Assembly: GCF_009831235.1 (NCBI RefSeq)
Contig: NZ_WUUL01000016.1
Span: forward strand, 1-64,000
Direction of reading: 5' to 3'
Origin: Shimazuella alba
Lineage (GTDB): Bacteria; Bacillota; Bacilli; Thermoactinomycetales; Thermoactinomycetaceae
DNA length: 64,000 bases
The notes under the pieces are model-generated. The model was not told where the DNA came from. It was given only the letters and a program-made list of their open reading frames with translations, and searched no databases. Below are positions 43,475-52,268 of the stretch, one piece after another; within the stretch, counting starts at the first letter, position 1, and each line of letters begins with the position of its first letter. Made by a program: the position numbers and the translations under genes.

Positions 43475-44028
43475 CTTCCATTCACCCCTGAAAGTTCAAG
43501 GGAAAGATACTGATGATACCAGTGTGAAGCGAATTCACTTGTAAAAGGAATATGTCCTCTTTTTACCCATGCTGACAATTGCTTCACTGCTAGTTCCACT
43601 CTTTTTAAAATGGAGTTTGGATAGGAGTATTTTTGGCTATTTTCCACAAATTCATTCTCATCGACTACTTTGAAACTTTTGTTTGGTCTGACAATCAAAT
43701 CAATATCATAATCGACATAGTGAATGCATCCATTGTGGTTATCGATCCGAAAAGGAGAAGCGATATTGCAATAATACGAAACAAGTCGTTTGTTATATCG
43801 ATAAATCATCACAATGTTCCACCACTCTTCTGGAAAAAAAAGAGCAATAGAAAGACCAGGATAAGAGTGAATTCTACCATCTGACTCCGTTACTTTCGGA
43901 TGATAGTTGGAAACTATAAGAATTTCATCTGATGATAAAACCTTTGATCCTTCCCACTGCCGATGAAATTCACCGCCATGCTTATAACTGTTTATGTCAA
44001 TTACCTCACCCACTTGAAATGGAATCAT
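43462..44028 (-). CDS. ygaC: DUF402 nucleoside tri-/diphosphate phosphatase (YgaC/Ntdp-like)
   Basis: A 188-residue protein of the DUF402 family. VIDINSYKHGGEFHRQW at the N-terminus, VTESDGR, YYCNIASPFRI and the catalytic-looking YVDYDIDLIVRPNKSFKVVDENEF are closely similar to B. subtilis YgaC and the S. aureus Ntdp enzyme, which hydrolyses nucleoside tri- and diphosphates. The C-terminal extension past the family end overlaps lepB. Confidence 0.88.
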   Translation of the reverse strand: MIPFQVGEVIDINSYKHGGEFHRQWEGSKVLSSDEILIVSNYHPKVTESDGRIHSYPGLSIALFFPEEWWNIVMIYRYNKRLVSYYCNIASPFRIDNHNGCIHYVDYDIDLIVRPNKSFKVVDENEFVENSQKYSYPNSILKRVELAVKQLSAWVKRGHIPFTSEFASHWYHQYLSLELSGVNGRCNM

Positions 44029-44120
44029 CTTTTGTCTCTCCCTAGTTATGTCTTTAGTCTCTTTATTTCCAATAACGCAAGTTTCTAAAACCTAAAAATC
44101 AGAATTATTTTTTTCAACCA

Positions 44121-44155
44121 AAAAAAGGCTTAACTCAATCTTTTTTGAGTTAAGC
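44121..44155 (-). terminator. proC terminator
   Basis: GCTTAACTCAA and TTGAGTTAAGC form an 11-bp stem with a 6-nt loop and a T run on the minus strand, 14 bp past the proC stop. Confidence 0.85.
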
Positions 44156-44168
44156 TCTATCAGGCCGA

Positions 44169-45005
44169 TTAGCGAATTTTATATTTCTTATTTTCACAAA
44201 CAATTTCACCCATTTCTTGAGATCGTTTGGTTGCCGCTTCTATCGTTTTCTCTAAACCCTCTAAAAATAAGTAGTCTTCCATTACTTGTAAACCAGCAGC
44301 TGTTGTTCCTCCTTCTGATGTTATTTCTTGTCGGAGAACTTCCGGTTTTTTACCAGTTTCCATCAACATATGAGAAGCACCAATCAACGTTTGCAAAATA
44401 AGTTGTCTTGAAACTTCCCTTGGCAACCCTACTTTTTGTGCAGCTAGTTCCAGACCTTCTACCATAAGATAAAAATATGCTGGTCCGCTTCCTGACAATC
44501 CAGTCACTGCATCCATCAGGTTTTCTTCCAGTGAAACGACCGTTCCAACACCTTGAAATATTTTTTCTGCTCGATTCATATCGTCTGCTGTTGCATGAGT
44601 ACCAGCAGTAATTGCTGTAGCAGACATACCTATTGTGCTTGATGTATTTGGCATAGAACGAATAACAGAAATATCATCTTGAAGAAAAGACTCAATATGC
44701 TTAGTTGTAACTCCCGCAATCACCGAAATGATTTGTTGATTTCTAGTAAATTTTGGTCCCCATTCCTCCAGCATTTCATTTGCAATTTGAGGCTTGACAG
44801 CTAATAGGACCACATCAGAATGTAAAAGCATCTCTTTTTGTCTTTCGATACTTGGTAAGTGATATTTATCCCTCAAATATTTCAAACGATCATAATTGGA
44901 ACGATTGATAAAAGATACATCCTCTGCTTTTACTTCGTTGTTAGCAAGTAGACCAACTAACAAGGCTTCTGCTATTGCTCCAGCACCAATAAATCCAATT
45001 CTCAT
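44169..45005 (-). CDS. proC: pyrroline-5-carboxylate reductase
   Basis: A 278-residue NAD(P)H enzyme for the last step of proline synthesis. MRIGFIGAGAIAEALL is the nucleotide-binding start, VLLAVKPQ follows, and the signature DAVTGLSGSGPAYFYLMVEGLELAAQKVGL and TSEGGTTAAGLQVME lie in the C-terminal domain. The start at 45005 follows GGAGG. It is preceded by a T-box leader with a proline-type reading, so it should be induced when proline-tRNA is uncharged. Confidence 0.95.
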   Translation of the reverse strand: MRIGFIGAGAIAEALLVGLLANNEVKAEDVSFINRSNYDRLKYLRDKYHLPSIERQKEMLLHSDVVLLAVKPQIANEMLEEWGPKFTRNQQIISVIAGVTTKHIESFLQDDISVIRSMPNTSSTIGMSATAITAGTHATADDMNRAEKIFQGVGTVVSLEENLMDAVTGLSGSGPAYFYLMVEGLELAAQKVGLPREVSRQLILQTLIGASHMLMETGKKPEVLRQEITSEGGTTAAGLQVMEDYLFLEGLEKTIEAATKRSQEMGEIVCENKKYKIR

Positions 45006-45025
45006 TTTGTATTCCTCCTCCAATT

Positions 45026-45225
45026 AAAAAACTCTTCCATCCAAAGGACGAAAGAGTTACTCACGTGGTACCACCTTAATTTGTGTCAAAAAGACACCTC
45101 ATTGTCTGATAACGGAAGACATAACCGCAGAATTACCTGATACTCCAAAGGTGGGTTCTGATTTTTACTTTGGCAAACTTTTCAGCCTTTGAGTTTGCTC
45201 TCTTAACAAAGCTACCAATCATACT
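45026..45225 (-). ncRNA. T-box leader of proC, probably proline-specific
   Basis: On the minus strand the T-box core AAGGTGGTACCACG (45062-45075) is followed by a terminator, AACTCTT...AAGAGTTTTTT (45026-45058). Upstream there is a long stem I region, and GAACCCACC puts a candidate specifier CCC (Pro) at 45153-45155. The bulge reads TGGT, complementary to a tRNA with discriminator A, which fits tRNA-Pro. The gene it controls, proC, agrees. Confidence 0.92.
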
Positions 45226-45292
45226 AGCCTTTATCGTTGTATTCACTGGTTTATGTTTTAAGCATTATTATGATCAATTCAACCATCATACG

Positions 45293-45973
45293 TCAAGAAT
45301 TTTTCACTATTTTTCCTATTTGCCAAATCAATGGTACATATAACAAAATCACAATCGACAATAAAAATAAAACAAAAACCCCAAGAAAAGAAACAAAAAA
45401 GCTCCCTATTAACACCAAACTCCAAATCAAAAATGACCAGTAACTGAGAACGGAAGGTATTTCTTTTGTTTGAAACATGACTCCTGTGTAGATAAGACCA
45501 CCTATTGCCAAACTAGTAGGAATAAAAATGCCTCCCAAGTGGTCAAGTATTTGATCCCACACTAATAATGTATCATGTGCTGATTCAGTTGAAATGCTCA
45601 TGGACCATTGCATCAAATTTGGCATCAATACAATTTCAATTATGTGATACAAAGTACTGGCGCAAAGAGCCACCAAACTAATAAACCAAGCCATTTGCAA
45701 AATAGGACGGTAAGTTCGATTCAAGTGAAAAAAAAGCATAGTAAAGACAAAACAAATGGCAAAAAGTGCAACAAAATTTAAACTCCAAGCAATTTGAACC
45801 AGGACATAGTTTTCTGAAATATAGGTAAATCTTTCCGCTATAGAACCATGGCAGACATCTACGAGTACAAACAATATAAAAAAGACGGACAGAAATAGAA
45901 AACAAGCAGAGGTACGAAGACTCCACAGGAAGAATGTTTTGTTCTCTGCTATAGCTTCCACCTTTCTTTTCAT
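45293..45973 (-). CDS. hypothetical membrane protein (DUF4386-like)
   Basis: A 226-residue protein with six to seven transmembrane segments. The HIIEIVLMPNLMQWS region and GGIFIPTSLAIGGLIYTGVMFQTKEIPSVLSYW recall DUF4386 proteins of Firmicutes, whose function is unknown. It stands between the proC leader and a divergent small gene. Confidence 0.6.
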   Translation of the reverse strand: MKRKVEAIAENKTFFLWSLRTSACFLFLSVFFILFVLVDVCHGSIAERFTYISENYVLVQIAWSLNFVALFAICFVFTMLFFHLNRTYRPILQMAWFISLVALCASTLYHIIEIVLMPNLMQWSMSISTESAHDTLLVWDQILDHLGGIFIPTSLAIGGLIYTGVMFQTKEIPSVLSYWSFLIWSLVLIGSFFVSFLGVFVLFLLSIVILLYVPLIWQIGKIVKNS

Positions 45974-46099
45974 CGAACCTCTCCCTTCCCATAGATACCA
46001 TTTTTGCTCTTTTTCAGATTATTATACCTATTACGAGAAAATTTTTCTGTATTTTCTACCCATATTATCTCACATACTGTTAGGTGAGGTGATAAAACA

Positions 46100-46285
46100 A
46101 TGTATTTTGGCAGAGATCTGGAAGAATTAAGTAGTATTCCCATCGAGGACTGGGAAATTGATGAACTATCTTATCATCATTATATGTTCTCGCAAATGTC
46201 CCCTTTAATAAATGAGCAAGGGGTTAGTTTACACCATCAAGTGATCGATGAAATCATGAAGAGAGGAAATCACCAACACCCTTAG
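46100..46285 (+). CDS. small acidic hypothetical protein
   Basis: A 61-residue soluble protein: MYFGRDLEELSSIPIEDWEI, then YHHYMFSQMSPLINEQG and VIDEIMKRGNHQHP. It resembles short cytosolic proteins of Bacillaceae, but I cannot name the family. GAGGTGAT lies about 8 nt before the ATG and a strong terminator follows, so it is very likely a gene. Confidence 0.7.
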   Translation: MYFGRDLEELSSIPIEDWEIDELSYHHYMFSQMSPLINEQGVSLHHQVIDEIMKRGNHQHP

Positions 46286-46304
46286 TTATGATGGCAAAAC
46301 TTAC

Positions 46305-46338
46305 AAAAACCAACCATTTTTAAAGTGGTTGGTTTTTT
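46305..46338. terminator. bidirectional terminator
   Basis: AAAAACCAACCA and TGGTTGGTTTTT form a 12-bp perfect stem with a 9-nt loop between two convergent genes. Confidence 0.9.
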
Positions 46339-46361
46339 ATCTGAATCTACATGAACCCAGA

Positions 46362-47528
46362 TTATGCTCTAGATTTCTTTTTAGTTGGTTTATTGCTATT
46401 CACGCTGACTTGCGAAATAGAAACTGGTGCAGGTTTTACCTTTTTCTTGGTGATTTTTATTCCAGCAACACTATAGGTTTTTACAGTCAATTTACCCCTT
46501 GTTAATTGGACTCGAATCGCAATAGGCATATCGAGATTATTTTTAAAACGAAAATCAGGACCGCTCCATTGTACAGTTGCATCTCTGCCAGCCGGTACAA
46601 AGGTTGCTTTGGGACTGAGAGAAAAACGTTGTAAAATAACCAGACCAGCTTCATCTACACTATTAAAAAGCGTAGATGATACTTGGCTTATTCCACCACC
46701 TAGTCCTTCACTGTATTCTCCTTTGACGATGACGCGAACAATACGGTAACCTTTCTTCACTGTACGCTCACCTATTATTTTATTGAACGAGAAAATTTCA
46801 CCAGGTAATAATACGATATTGTTAATTGCTTGAGAAGCAACTTTTAAGTTTGTTGTGCGCTCCGTATTACGAGTATCGTAATAAGTAGTATAACTAGAAA
46901 TTTCTTTTCCATTAATGCGCTGTAAGATCGCCTTTGTGATAGTCGGTTTTCTTGGAATCAAAGATATATCTTGTGGCTTATTTATAATATTTTCAGGGTC
47001 ATTCAGCCAACTACTCATTTGTTGATCATTTACTGTATAACCAAGTTGCTCAGGCTTAATTGGACTGCCTAATTTGTGTTGCTCCGCATTTTTAGGAATA
47101 GTGCTTACTTGACGCTTCACTTGGTCAAACCACAATTTAAGTGCAGACTTATTAATGGAATGAACATCGCTTCCATCATATCCTACCTTACTTAAGTTAA
47201 GTTCATATTTTTTACCATTCAATCTGAGTATAATGTAGGAAGGTGAATGACTAGTAATCTCTTTATTTGCTCGCTTATTGTCAGCAACACTCTCTAGCAC
47301 CCACTTGTACGAAACAAGAATAAAGAAACTACCTACAAAGAAAAACATGCTAATGAGTGCAGTAAGCAAAACTTTTTTCTGTGCAAACCAAAGTAAAAAT
47401 CGATTGTGTTTTTCTTCTTCTGTTTCTGGCAAATTAGGTTGAAATAAAACCAGTTGTTGCTCTTGGGAATTATCTTTTGCTGTCCGATTTGTAACTCCTT
47501 CTTCACTTGACTTATTATTTTCTTTCAC
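46362..47528 (-). CDS. VanW family protein
   Basis: A 388-residue protein with one transmembrane anchor (about residues 53-73) and an external C-terminal part. The VanW domain (about 225-350) shows YYDTRNTERTTNLKVASQAINNIVLLPGEIFSFNKIIGERTVKKGYR, GGGISQVSSTLFNSVDEAGL and GRDATVQWSGPDFRFKNN. A preceding domain (about 95-215) resembles the peptidoglycan-binding region often found with it. VanW proteins occur in glycopeptide-resistance clusters and widely in spore-formers; the exact role is unknown. No van genes are nearby. Confidence 0.88.
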   Translation of the reverse strand: MKENNKSSEEGVTNRTAKDNSQEQQLVLFQPNLPETEEEKHNRFLLWFAQKKVLLTALISMFFFVGSFFILVSYKWVLESVADNKRANKEITSHSPSYIILRLNGKKYELNLSKVGYDGSDVHSINKSALKLWFDQVKRQVSTIPKNAEQHKLGSPIKPEQLGYTVNDQQMSSWLNDPENIINKPQDISLIPRKPTITKAILQRINGKEISSYTTYYDTRNTERTTNLKVASQAINNIVLLPGEIFSFNKIIGERTVKKGYRIVRVIVKGEYSEGLGGGISQVSSTLFNSVDEAGLVILQRFSLSPKATFVPAGRDATVQWSGPDFRFKNNLDMPIAIRVQLTRGKLTVKTYSVAGIKITKKKVKPAPVSISQVSVNSNKPTKKKSRA

Positions 47529-47541
47529 CGTTCTCTCTCCC

Positions 47542-48615
47542 TCAATTTCTATATCCTAATTGCTCTAATGCTTTTTGATATACTTTCGGAAAAGCGAATT
47601 CTAAAACACTCTGTTCATCCACCCAAATGGAACGCTTTGGAAGGTAAACAGGATTTTCAGACAATTCCATTGAAATTAATATTATTTTCCAATGTCGATG
47701 ACTAAAGATGTGTTCAAATCGATATACATCTTCAGAAATTTTAGCAGAATATTGATTCATCTCACAGTATTCTTCTATTTGACTAATATATGGCATTTCT
47801 TCCATCCGATTTTCTGTTGGGAGCGCCCACATATTTGCTAATAAACCACTTGATGGTCTTTTTTGCACCAAAAGTTTGTTGTTCCACTTTACACCAAACA
47901 TAATGACAGAAGCTTTCTTTGGTGCTTTTGCTTTCGTCTTGATTGGCAAAATATGCTCTCTTCCTGCTTGGTAACCCTTACAAAAATTGCGTATAGGACA
48001 AAACAGACATTCCGGCGATTTAGGAGTACAGACAGTAGCACCTAACTCCATCAATGCTTGGTTAAAGTCGCCAGGGGATCGATCAGGTATAATCTGTTCT
48101 GCTATGGCTTCCATTTTTTTTCGAGTAGCAGGTTTTGCGATATCATCTTCCATGTCAAATAGCCTTGAAAACACACGCATCACATTTCCATCTACTGCAG
48201 GAACTTTTTGCTTATATGCAATACTTAAAACAGCACCTGTCGTATATGGACCAATCCCTTTTAATTTAGATATTTTTTCTTTTTCATTTGGAATCACACC
48301 ATCATAAGTTGCTACTACTTCTTTGATTGCAGCATGTAAATTGCGTGCACGGGAATAGTACCCGAGCCCCTCCCACAGCTTCACTACATCATCATCGCTG
48401 GCATCTGCTAAGTCATAAACGGTGGGAAACCGCTTAATAAATCTTTCAAAGTAGGGAATTACAGTAGCCACTTTTGTCTGTTGTAACATAATTTCAGATA
48501 CAAGTGTATAATATGCATTTGAATGCCTTCTCCAAGGTAAGTCTCGTTGATTTTCTAGATACCATTGAAGAAGCATCTCTTGAATATCGTGTAGCCTGTT
48601 GTCACCTATTTCCAT
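47542..48615 (-). CDS. mutY: A/G-specific adenine glycosylase
   Basis: A 357-residue repair enzyme that removes adenine opposite 8-oxoguanine. Glu41 (SEIMLQQT) and Asp142 (VDGNVMRV) are the catalytic pair; the hairpin motif LKGIGPYTTGAV and the four-cysteine cluster C-x6-C-x2-C-x5-C follow. The C-terminal NUDIX-like domain (about 225-357) recognises oxoG. It is 13 bp from the vanW-like gene and next to yfhP, as in Bacillus (yfhQ-yfhP). Confidence 0.95.
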   Translation of the reverse strand: MEIGDNRLHDIQEMLLQWYLENQRDLPWRRHSNAYYTLVSEIMLQQTKVATVIPYFERFIKRFPTVYDLADASDDDVVKLWEGLGYYSRARNLHAAIKEVVATYDGVIPNEKEKISKLKGIGPYTTGAVLSIAYKQKVPAVDGNVMRVFSRLFDMEDDIAKPATRKKMEAIAEQIIPDRSPGDFNQALMELGATVCTPKSPECLFCPIRNFCKGYQAGREHILPIKTKAKAPKKASVIMFGVKWNNKLLVQKRPSSGLLANMWALPTENRMEEMPYISQIEEYCEMNQYSAKISEDVYRFEHIFSHRHWKIILISMELSENPVYLPKRSIWVDEQSVLEFAFPKVYQKALEQLGYRN

Positions 48616-48811
48616 CTATTTTACATCCTTTACTATCTAATTCCTTATTTATTATATCTTGAAATAAGGAACAAGGGGATGAAATCTTATTATGAACAAT
48701 CTTCACTTGGATTCCAAGTTTTAATAACAATCGAAAAATATAAATTCCATCCCAAGTACATGCAAAATAAGCTAATGAATGATAGAATTCGTTAAAAATG
48801 TAAGTGGTCAA
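48602..48811 (-). CDS. possible small DUF3343-like protein
   Basis: 69 codons from a TTG without a clear ribosome-binding site, overlapping the mutY start by 14 bp. YFACTWDGIYIFRLLLKLGIQVKIVHNKISSPCSL resembles the DUF3343 pattern (F-S-DA--E--LK--GI-V-L-P-P--ISS-CG). The match is from memory and the start is unsupported, so it may be a remnant. Confidence 0.35.
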   Translation of the reverse strand: MTTYIFNEFYHSLAYFACTWDGIYIFRLLLKLGIQVKIVHNKISSPCSLFQDIINKELDSKGCKIDGNR

Positions 48812-49012
48812 AAGGAGTTATTTTATATAAAACACCATTGATTCATTCTATTAAACTGGATTGTGATATTAATCATTAACGGACAAAGTTAATTGAAAAT
48901 TGTATATTTATACTAGTTACTACGTGCTCTCACTTTTATGCCGCATGAAAGCGAAATCAATTTACAATACTATATCACTGGAGCACCTCTTGATAAAGAT
49001 AAGGAGGAATAT

Positions 49013-49990
49013 ATGGATACTGGTACTCACTTTGTTATGGGTATTGGCTTATATGGACTAGCGCATCTGGATCCAGCCGTAACAAGTAATCCAGATATGC
49101 TCTATGCAGCCTTGCTAGGAACCGTGATCGGATCACAAGCACCTGATCTAGATACACTCTATCGATTAAAAGGGAATGCTACCTATGTACGAAATCATCG
49201 CGGTTGGACTCATTCATCTTTGATGGTACTCGTATGGCCGACTATTATTTCAGCTCTGATTTCCTTATTTGTTCCTGTATCTTCCCTGCTTACTATTTGG
49301 CTATGGACTTGTCTTGCTGTATTTATTCACATCTTTATTGATTGCTTTAATACCTACGGAACACAAGCACTTAGACCTTTTAAATCCAATTGGATTTCCT
49401 TAAATATTATTAACATATTTGATCCTGTTATTTTCATTCTTCACCTTATCGGTTTTTTCATTTGGTATATTTATCAACCAAATGCTGGAGTGATTTTTGC
49501 CGTTATTTATGTCTGCATGGTGGTGTATGTAGCCTGGCGTACCATCGCTCATCACCGCATTACCAAATGGACAAAACGCATAACTAAGTTAGAAGGGAAA
49601 TTTACCATTATCCCTACCTATCGATTGCGCAATTGGAACGTAATTGTTGAGATGGAAGATGAAGTGCGAATGGGGGAAATCCGCAGAAGAAATTTCTACT
49701 GGACAGGAAGGATCTCCCGTGCCGACGAAAATCATTTAGCAACACTAAAATCGAAAGAATGCAATGCAGTATCATCCTTCCTCTCTTTCACTTCTTATGG
49801 ATATCCCCAAGTTTTAACGAGGGAAAATGGGTATCTAGTGAAATGGTTGGATGTACGATATTACCACAAAAAGCAATTTCCATTTGTTGCTGTAGCACAC
49901 CTCGATCAAAATTATGATATCGTTGGCTCCTTTGTAGGCTGGTTAAGTGATAAACAAGCAGAAAAAAGAGCTGAAAATATTGCAAAATAA
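49013..49990 (+). CDS. yfhP: membrane-bound metal-dependent hydrolase (YfhP-like)
   Basis: A 325-residue protein. MDTGTHFVMGIGLYGLAHLD (1-20), GSQAPDLDTLYRLKG and VRNHRGWTHSSL carry the His/Asp residues of the YdjM/DUF457 family; four transmembrane segments follow and the C-terminus (about 190-325) is soluble. The start at 49013 follows AAGGAGG. In B. subtilis the homologue lies next to mutY, as here. Its substrate is unknown. Confidence 0.8.
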   Translation: MDTGTHFVMGIGLYGLAHLDPAVTSNPDMLYAALLGTVIGSQAPDLDTLYRLKGNATYVRNHRGWTHSSLMVLVWPTIISALISLFVPVSSLLTIWLWTCLAVFIHIFIDCFNTYGTQALRPFKSNWISLNIINIFDPVIFILHLIGFFIWYIYQPNAGVIFAVIYVCMVVYVAWRTIAHHRITKWTKRITKLEGKFTIIPTYRLRNWNVIVEMEDEVRMGEIRRRNFYWTGRISRADENHLATLKSKECNAVSSFLSFTSYGYPQVLTRENGYLVKWLDVRYYHKKQFPFVAVAHLDQNYDIVGSFVGWLSDKQAEKRAENIAK

Positions 49991-50018
49991 GCTATACTGT
50001 TAACCGAGGTGAAACAAA

Positions 50019-50936
50019 ATGTCCATATTTTTAGCAACTAACATGCTTGATCTCATGATCCAGCACACTAAAAGTCTATTTAGTTCTGTCGTAAAAGACC
50101 CGGTTTCCAACTTTATCGCCCCGATATTGGAAATTGCGTTTGTTGTCGTACTCACTTATGTAGCAGTGCGCTTGCTAGATCGGGTGGTTGACCACACTTT
50201 TAAATGGAGCAAAGTAGAAACCAACAAAGCACATACTTTGCGAAAGCTGATTAAATCCGTTGTGCACTATACCTTATATTTTATTGCTCTGCTCACCATA
50301 TTATCGAAATTCGGAGTCGATCTTGGACCTGTACTAGCAGGAGCTGGAATTTTAGGCTTAGCCATCGGTTTTGGCGCACAAAGTCTAGTGAAAGACGTGA
50401 TCACAGGTTTTTTCATGCTATTTGAACGTCAGTTAGAAGTAGGAGATATCGTAGAGATCAACGGATTTATCCGTGGTACAGTAGAAGAAGTTGGTCTACG
50501 AATTACAAAAATCCGTGAATACAATCAAAGGCTACACTATCTTCCAAATGGCACCATCACCCAAGTTACTAACTATAACCGAGAAAAAATGAGATCAATT
50601 GTCCCCATCACAGTGCCTTATGAATCCAATCTCGATGTTGTCTCAAAAGCATTGGAAGAAGTGGTACAAAGCATCGGTGTACGCTTTAAAGATCATCTTG
50701 TTGAACAACCCGAAGTAGTTGGTGTGACCAATATCGATCAAAATGGTGTTCAGTTTACGATCACTGCACTGAGTGATCCAGATGAATATTGGAACTTAGA
50801 AAGAGAAATGCGCAAAGAGAGCGTCTTGATTCTTCGTCAGCACAACATCCATATCGCATATCCAAGAAGTGTCTTATACAGCCCAGATCAAATAAATGAA
50901 CTCCAATCATCACAAAAAATGACAGCAGGGAAATAA
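50019..50936 (+). CDS. MscS-type small-conductance mechanosensitive channel
   Basis: A 305-residue channel with three transmembrane segments. The pore helix is ILSKFGVDLGPVLAGAGILGLAIGFGAQSLVKDVITGFFMLFERQLEVGDIVEING, followed by the beta domain TVEEVGLRITKIREYNQRLHYLPNG. It opens under membrane tension to release solutes. AGGTG precedes the ATG; 28 bp after yfhP, so probably co-transcribed. Confidence 0.92.
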   Translation: MSIFLATNMLDLMIQHTKSLFSSVVKDPVSNFIAPILEIAFVVVLTYVAVRLLDRVVDHTFKWSKVETNKAHTLRKLIKSVVHYTLYFIALLTILSKFGVDLGPVLAGAGILGLAIGFGAQSLVKDVITGFFMLFERQLEVGDIVEINGFIRGTVEEVGLRITKIREYNQRLHYLPNGTITQVTNYNREKMRSIVPITVPYESNLDVVSKALEEVVQSIGVRFKDHLVEQPEVVGVTNIDQNGVQFTITALSDPDEYWNLEREMRKESVLILRQHNIHIAYPRSVLYSPDQINELQSSQKMTAGK

Positions 50937-50953
50937 TCCCCCTGTCATTTTTT
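50914..50953. terminator. terminator of the yfhP-mscS unit
   Basis: AAAAAATGACAG and CTGTCATTTTTT form a 12-bp stem that overlaps the mscS stop region; flanked by A and T runs. Confidence 0.85.
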
Positions 50954-50966
50954 GTTTTTCTAAAAG

Positions 50967-51239
50967 TTATCTAATAAATAATGTTATTATTTTCTTAATA
51001 ACTGTCCCAAAATTTCTAAACAAGATCAAATCTAAAAGATACAATCCATGCATAAGTAGCCCAAATGTATAATCTTGCATAAAGTAACTAACAAATCCTC
51101 CGAAAATCAGCGTAATCTTCAGAAGGACTTCCACCATAAATTGCTGAGTTGGTTTCTTTCTCAATTGAAATCGCGCAAAGAAAAGATAAAGAATCCCACA
51201 ACCGTAAATAAAATATTTAGATTGAATAAATTCTACCAT
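50967..51239 (-). CDS. small hypothetical membrane protein
   Basis: A 90-residue protein with three hydrophobic segments (about 8-22, 35-52 and 58-76). No family recognised. The start at 51239 is chosen because AAGGA lies 9 nt upstream. It converges on mscS and shares its terminator. Confidence 0.6.
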   Translation of the reverse strand: MVEFIQSKYFIYGCGILYLFFARFQLRKKPTQQFMVEVLLKITLIFGGFVSYFMQDYTFGLLMHGLYLLDLILFRNFGTVIKKIITLFIR

Positions 51240-52268
51240 GCTACTCATTCCTTATATTTGGAAGATACCAGTTTCAAAACTCGCATCATTCAAGTATTCC
51301 ATCTATTGGCTCTTTATTTACTGCAATGAAGGTTTATAGGTTCATTTTACACTTGAGTAGTAAGCATAATCTTACTTTTCTTCGTTTGTAAAATCAAATC
51401 TTTGTTCCTTAACAATATAAAAATAAAAATAGCAAGAGAATTTCCAACCATCATTTTCATTTGTTCTTTACTTTCTTGTGAGTCAGATCTCTTTACATAT
51501 CAGCCTCCAATTTGTAAAGTTTTTTAACATAAGTTGCATACCTGTTAAATTGTCTGCGTCTTGAGAGTTGTTACATGTACGCAGATAATACCATCCCATC
51601 CTTTATATGAACGATTGGAAATATTTCCCCTAGATAAAACTTCTCAAAAGCAACTAGATCTTTTATATTGTAGAAAAATAAGATCACTTTATTCATTGGA
51701 TACTGATTACTCCTTCATCGAGGCGAAACGTATAATTTTTGTTTTCTCAGGTATTATCCAGCCATTGAAACTCTATTTATAATATTCATTTAGAACAATA
51801 AATTCCATGATATGAACTTATTTCTATAAACTTATTGTAATCAATTTTATTGTTTTTTTCATTCTATTCTACCTTTTGTGTGTGTGACAAAATATTAAAC
51901 TAATCCATATAAATGGAAATCGATACAAAGTTATTTTGCAGGGAAAAATGAAATCCCTCTGACAAAGATGCAGTCCGCAGTAGTGATTTTACTGCTATTT
52001 ACACTTGTTTATTTTGTCTTCCCATATGTGGTTGCCAAGTAGGGATTTTTGTAACTTTGCATCATAAATTTTCCCATCACCCATCAAATATAATAACTCA
52101 TTAATTGTAAATTCCTTGATTATCCGAAAAAGTTCTTGTCCCTCCATTGTATCACCAACCATAATGTACGTCTGTAAATATACTTCCAAAAAGTCTCTCT
52201 CCCCAAGTAAATGTACGATTCATCGATTTCTAGGGAATACTTCCATTAGATAAAAGGAGGATTAATTT
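51240..52268. other. gene-poor, AT-rich region
   Basis: About 1 kb. Apart from the doubtful frame at 51995-52162 and a short GCAGTA...TACTGC hairpin at 51978-51996, I see no gene, repeat or RNA structure. Confidence 0.5.
51995..52162 (-). CDS. doubtful small protein
   Basis: 55 codons: MVGDTMEGQELFRIIKEFTI, then LLYLMGDGKIYDAKLQKSLLG. It reads like a small helical protein but has no good ribosome-binding site, and an internal ATG is an equally good start. Confidence 0.3.
   Translation of the reverse strand: MVGDTMEGQELFRIIKEFTINELLYLMGDGKIYDAKLQKSLLGNHIWEDKINKCK

Noticed and set aside
51561-51782. 73-codon plus-strand frame
   Set aside because: No ribosome-binding site, no recognisable domain, and typical of chance frames in AT-rich DNA.
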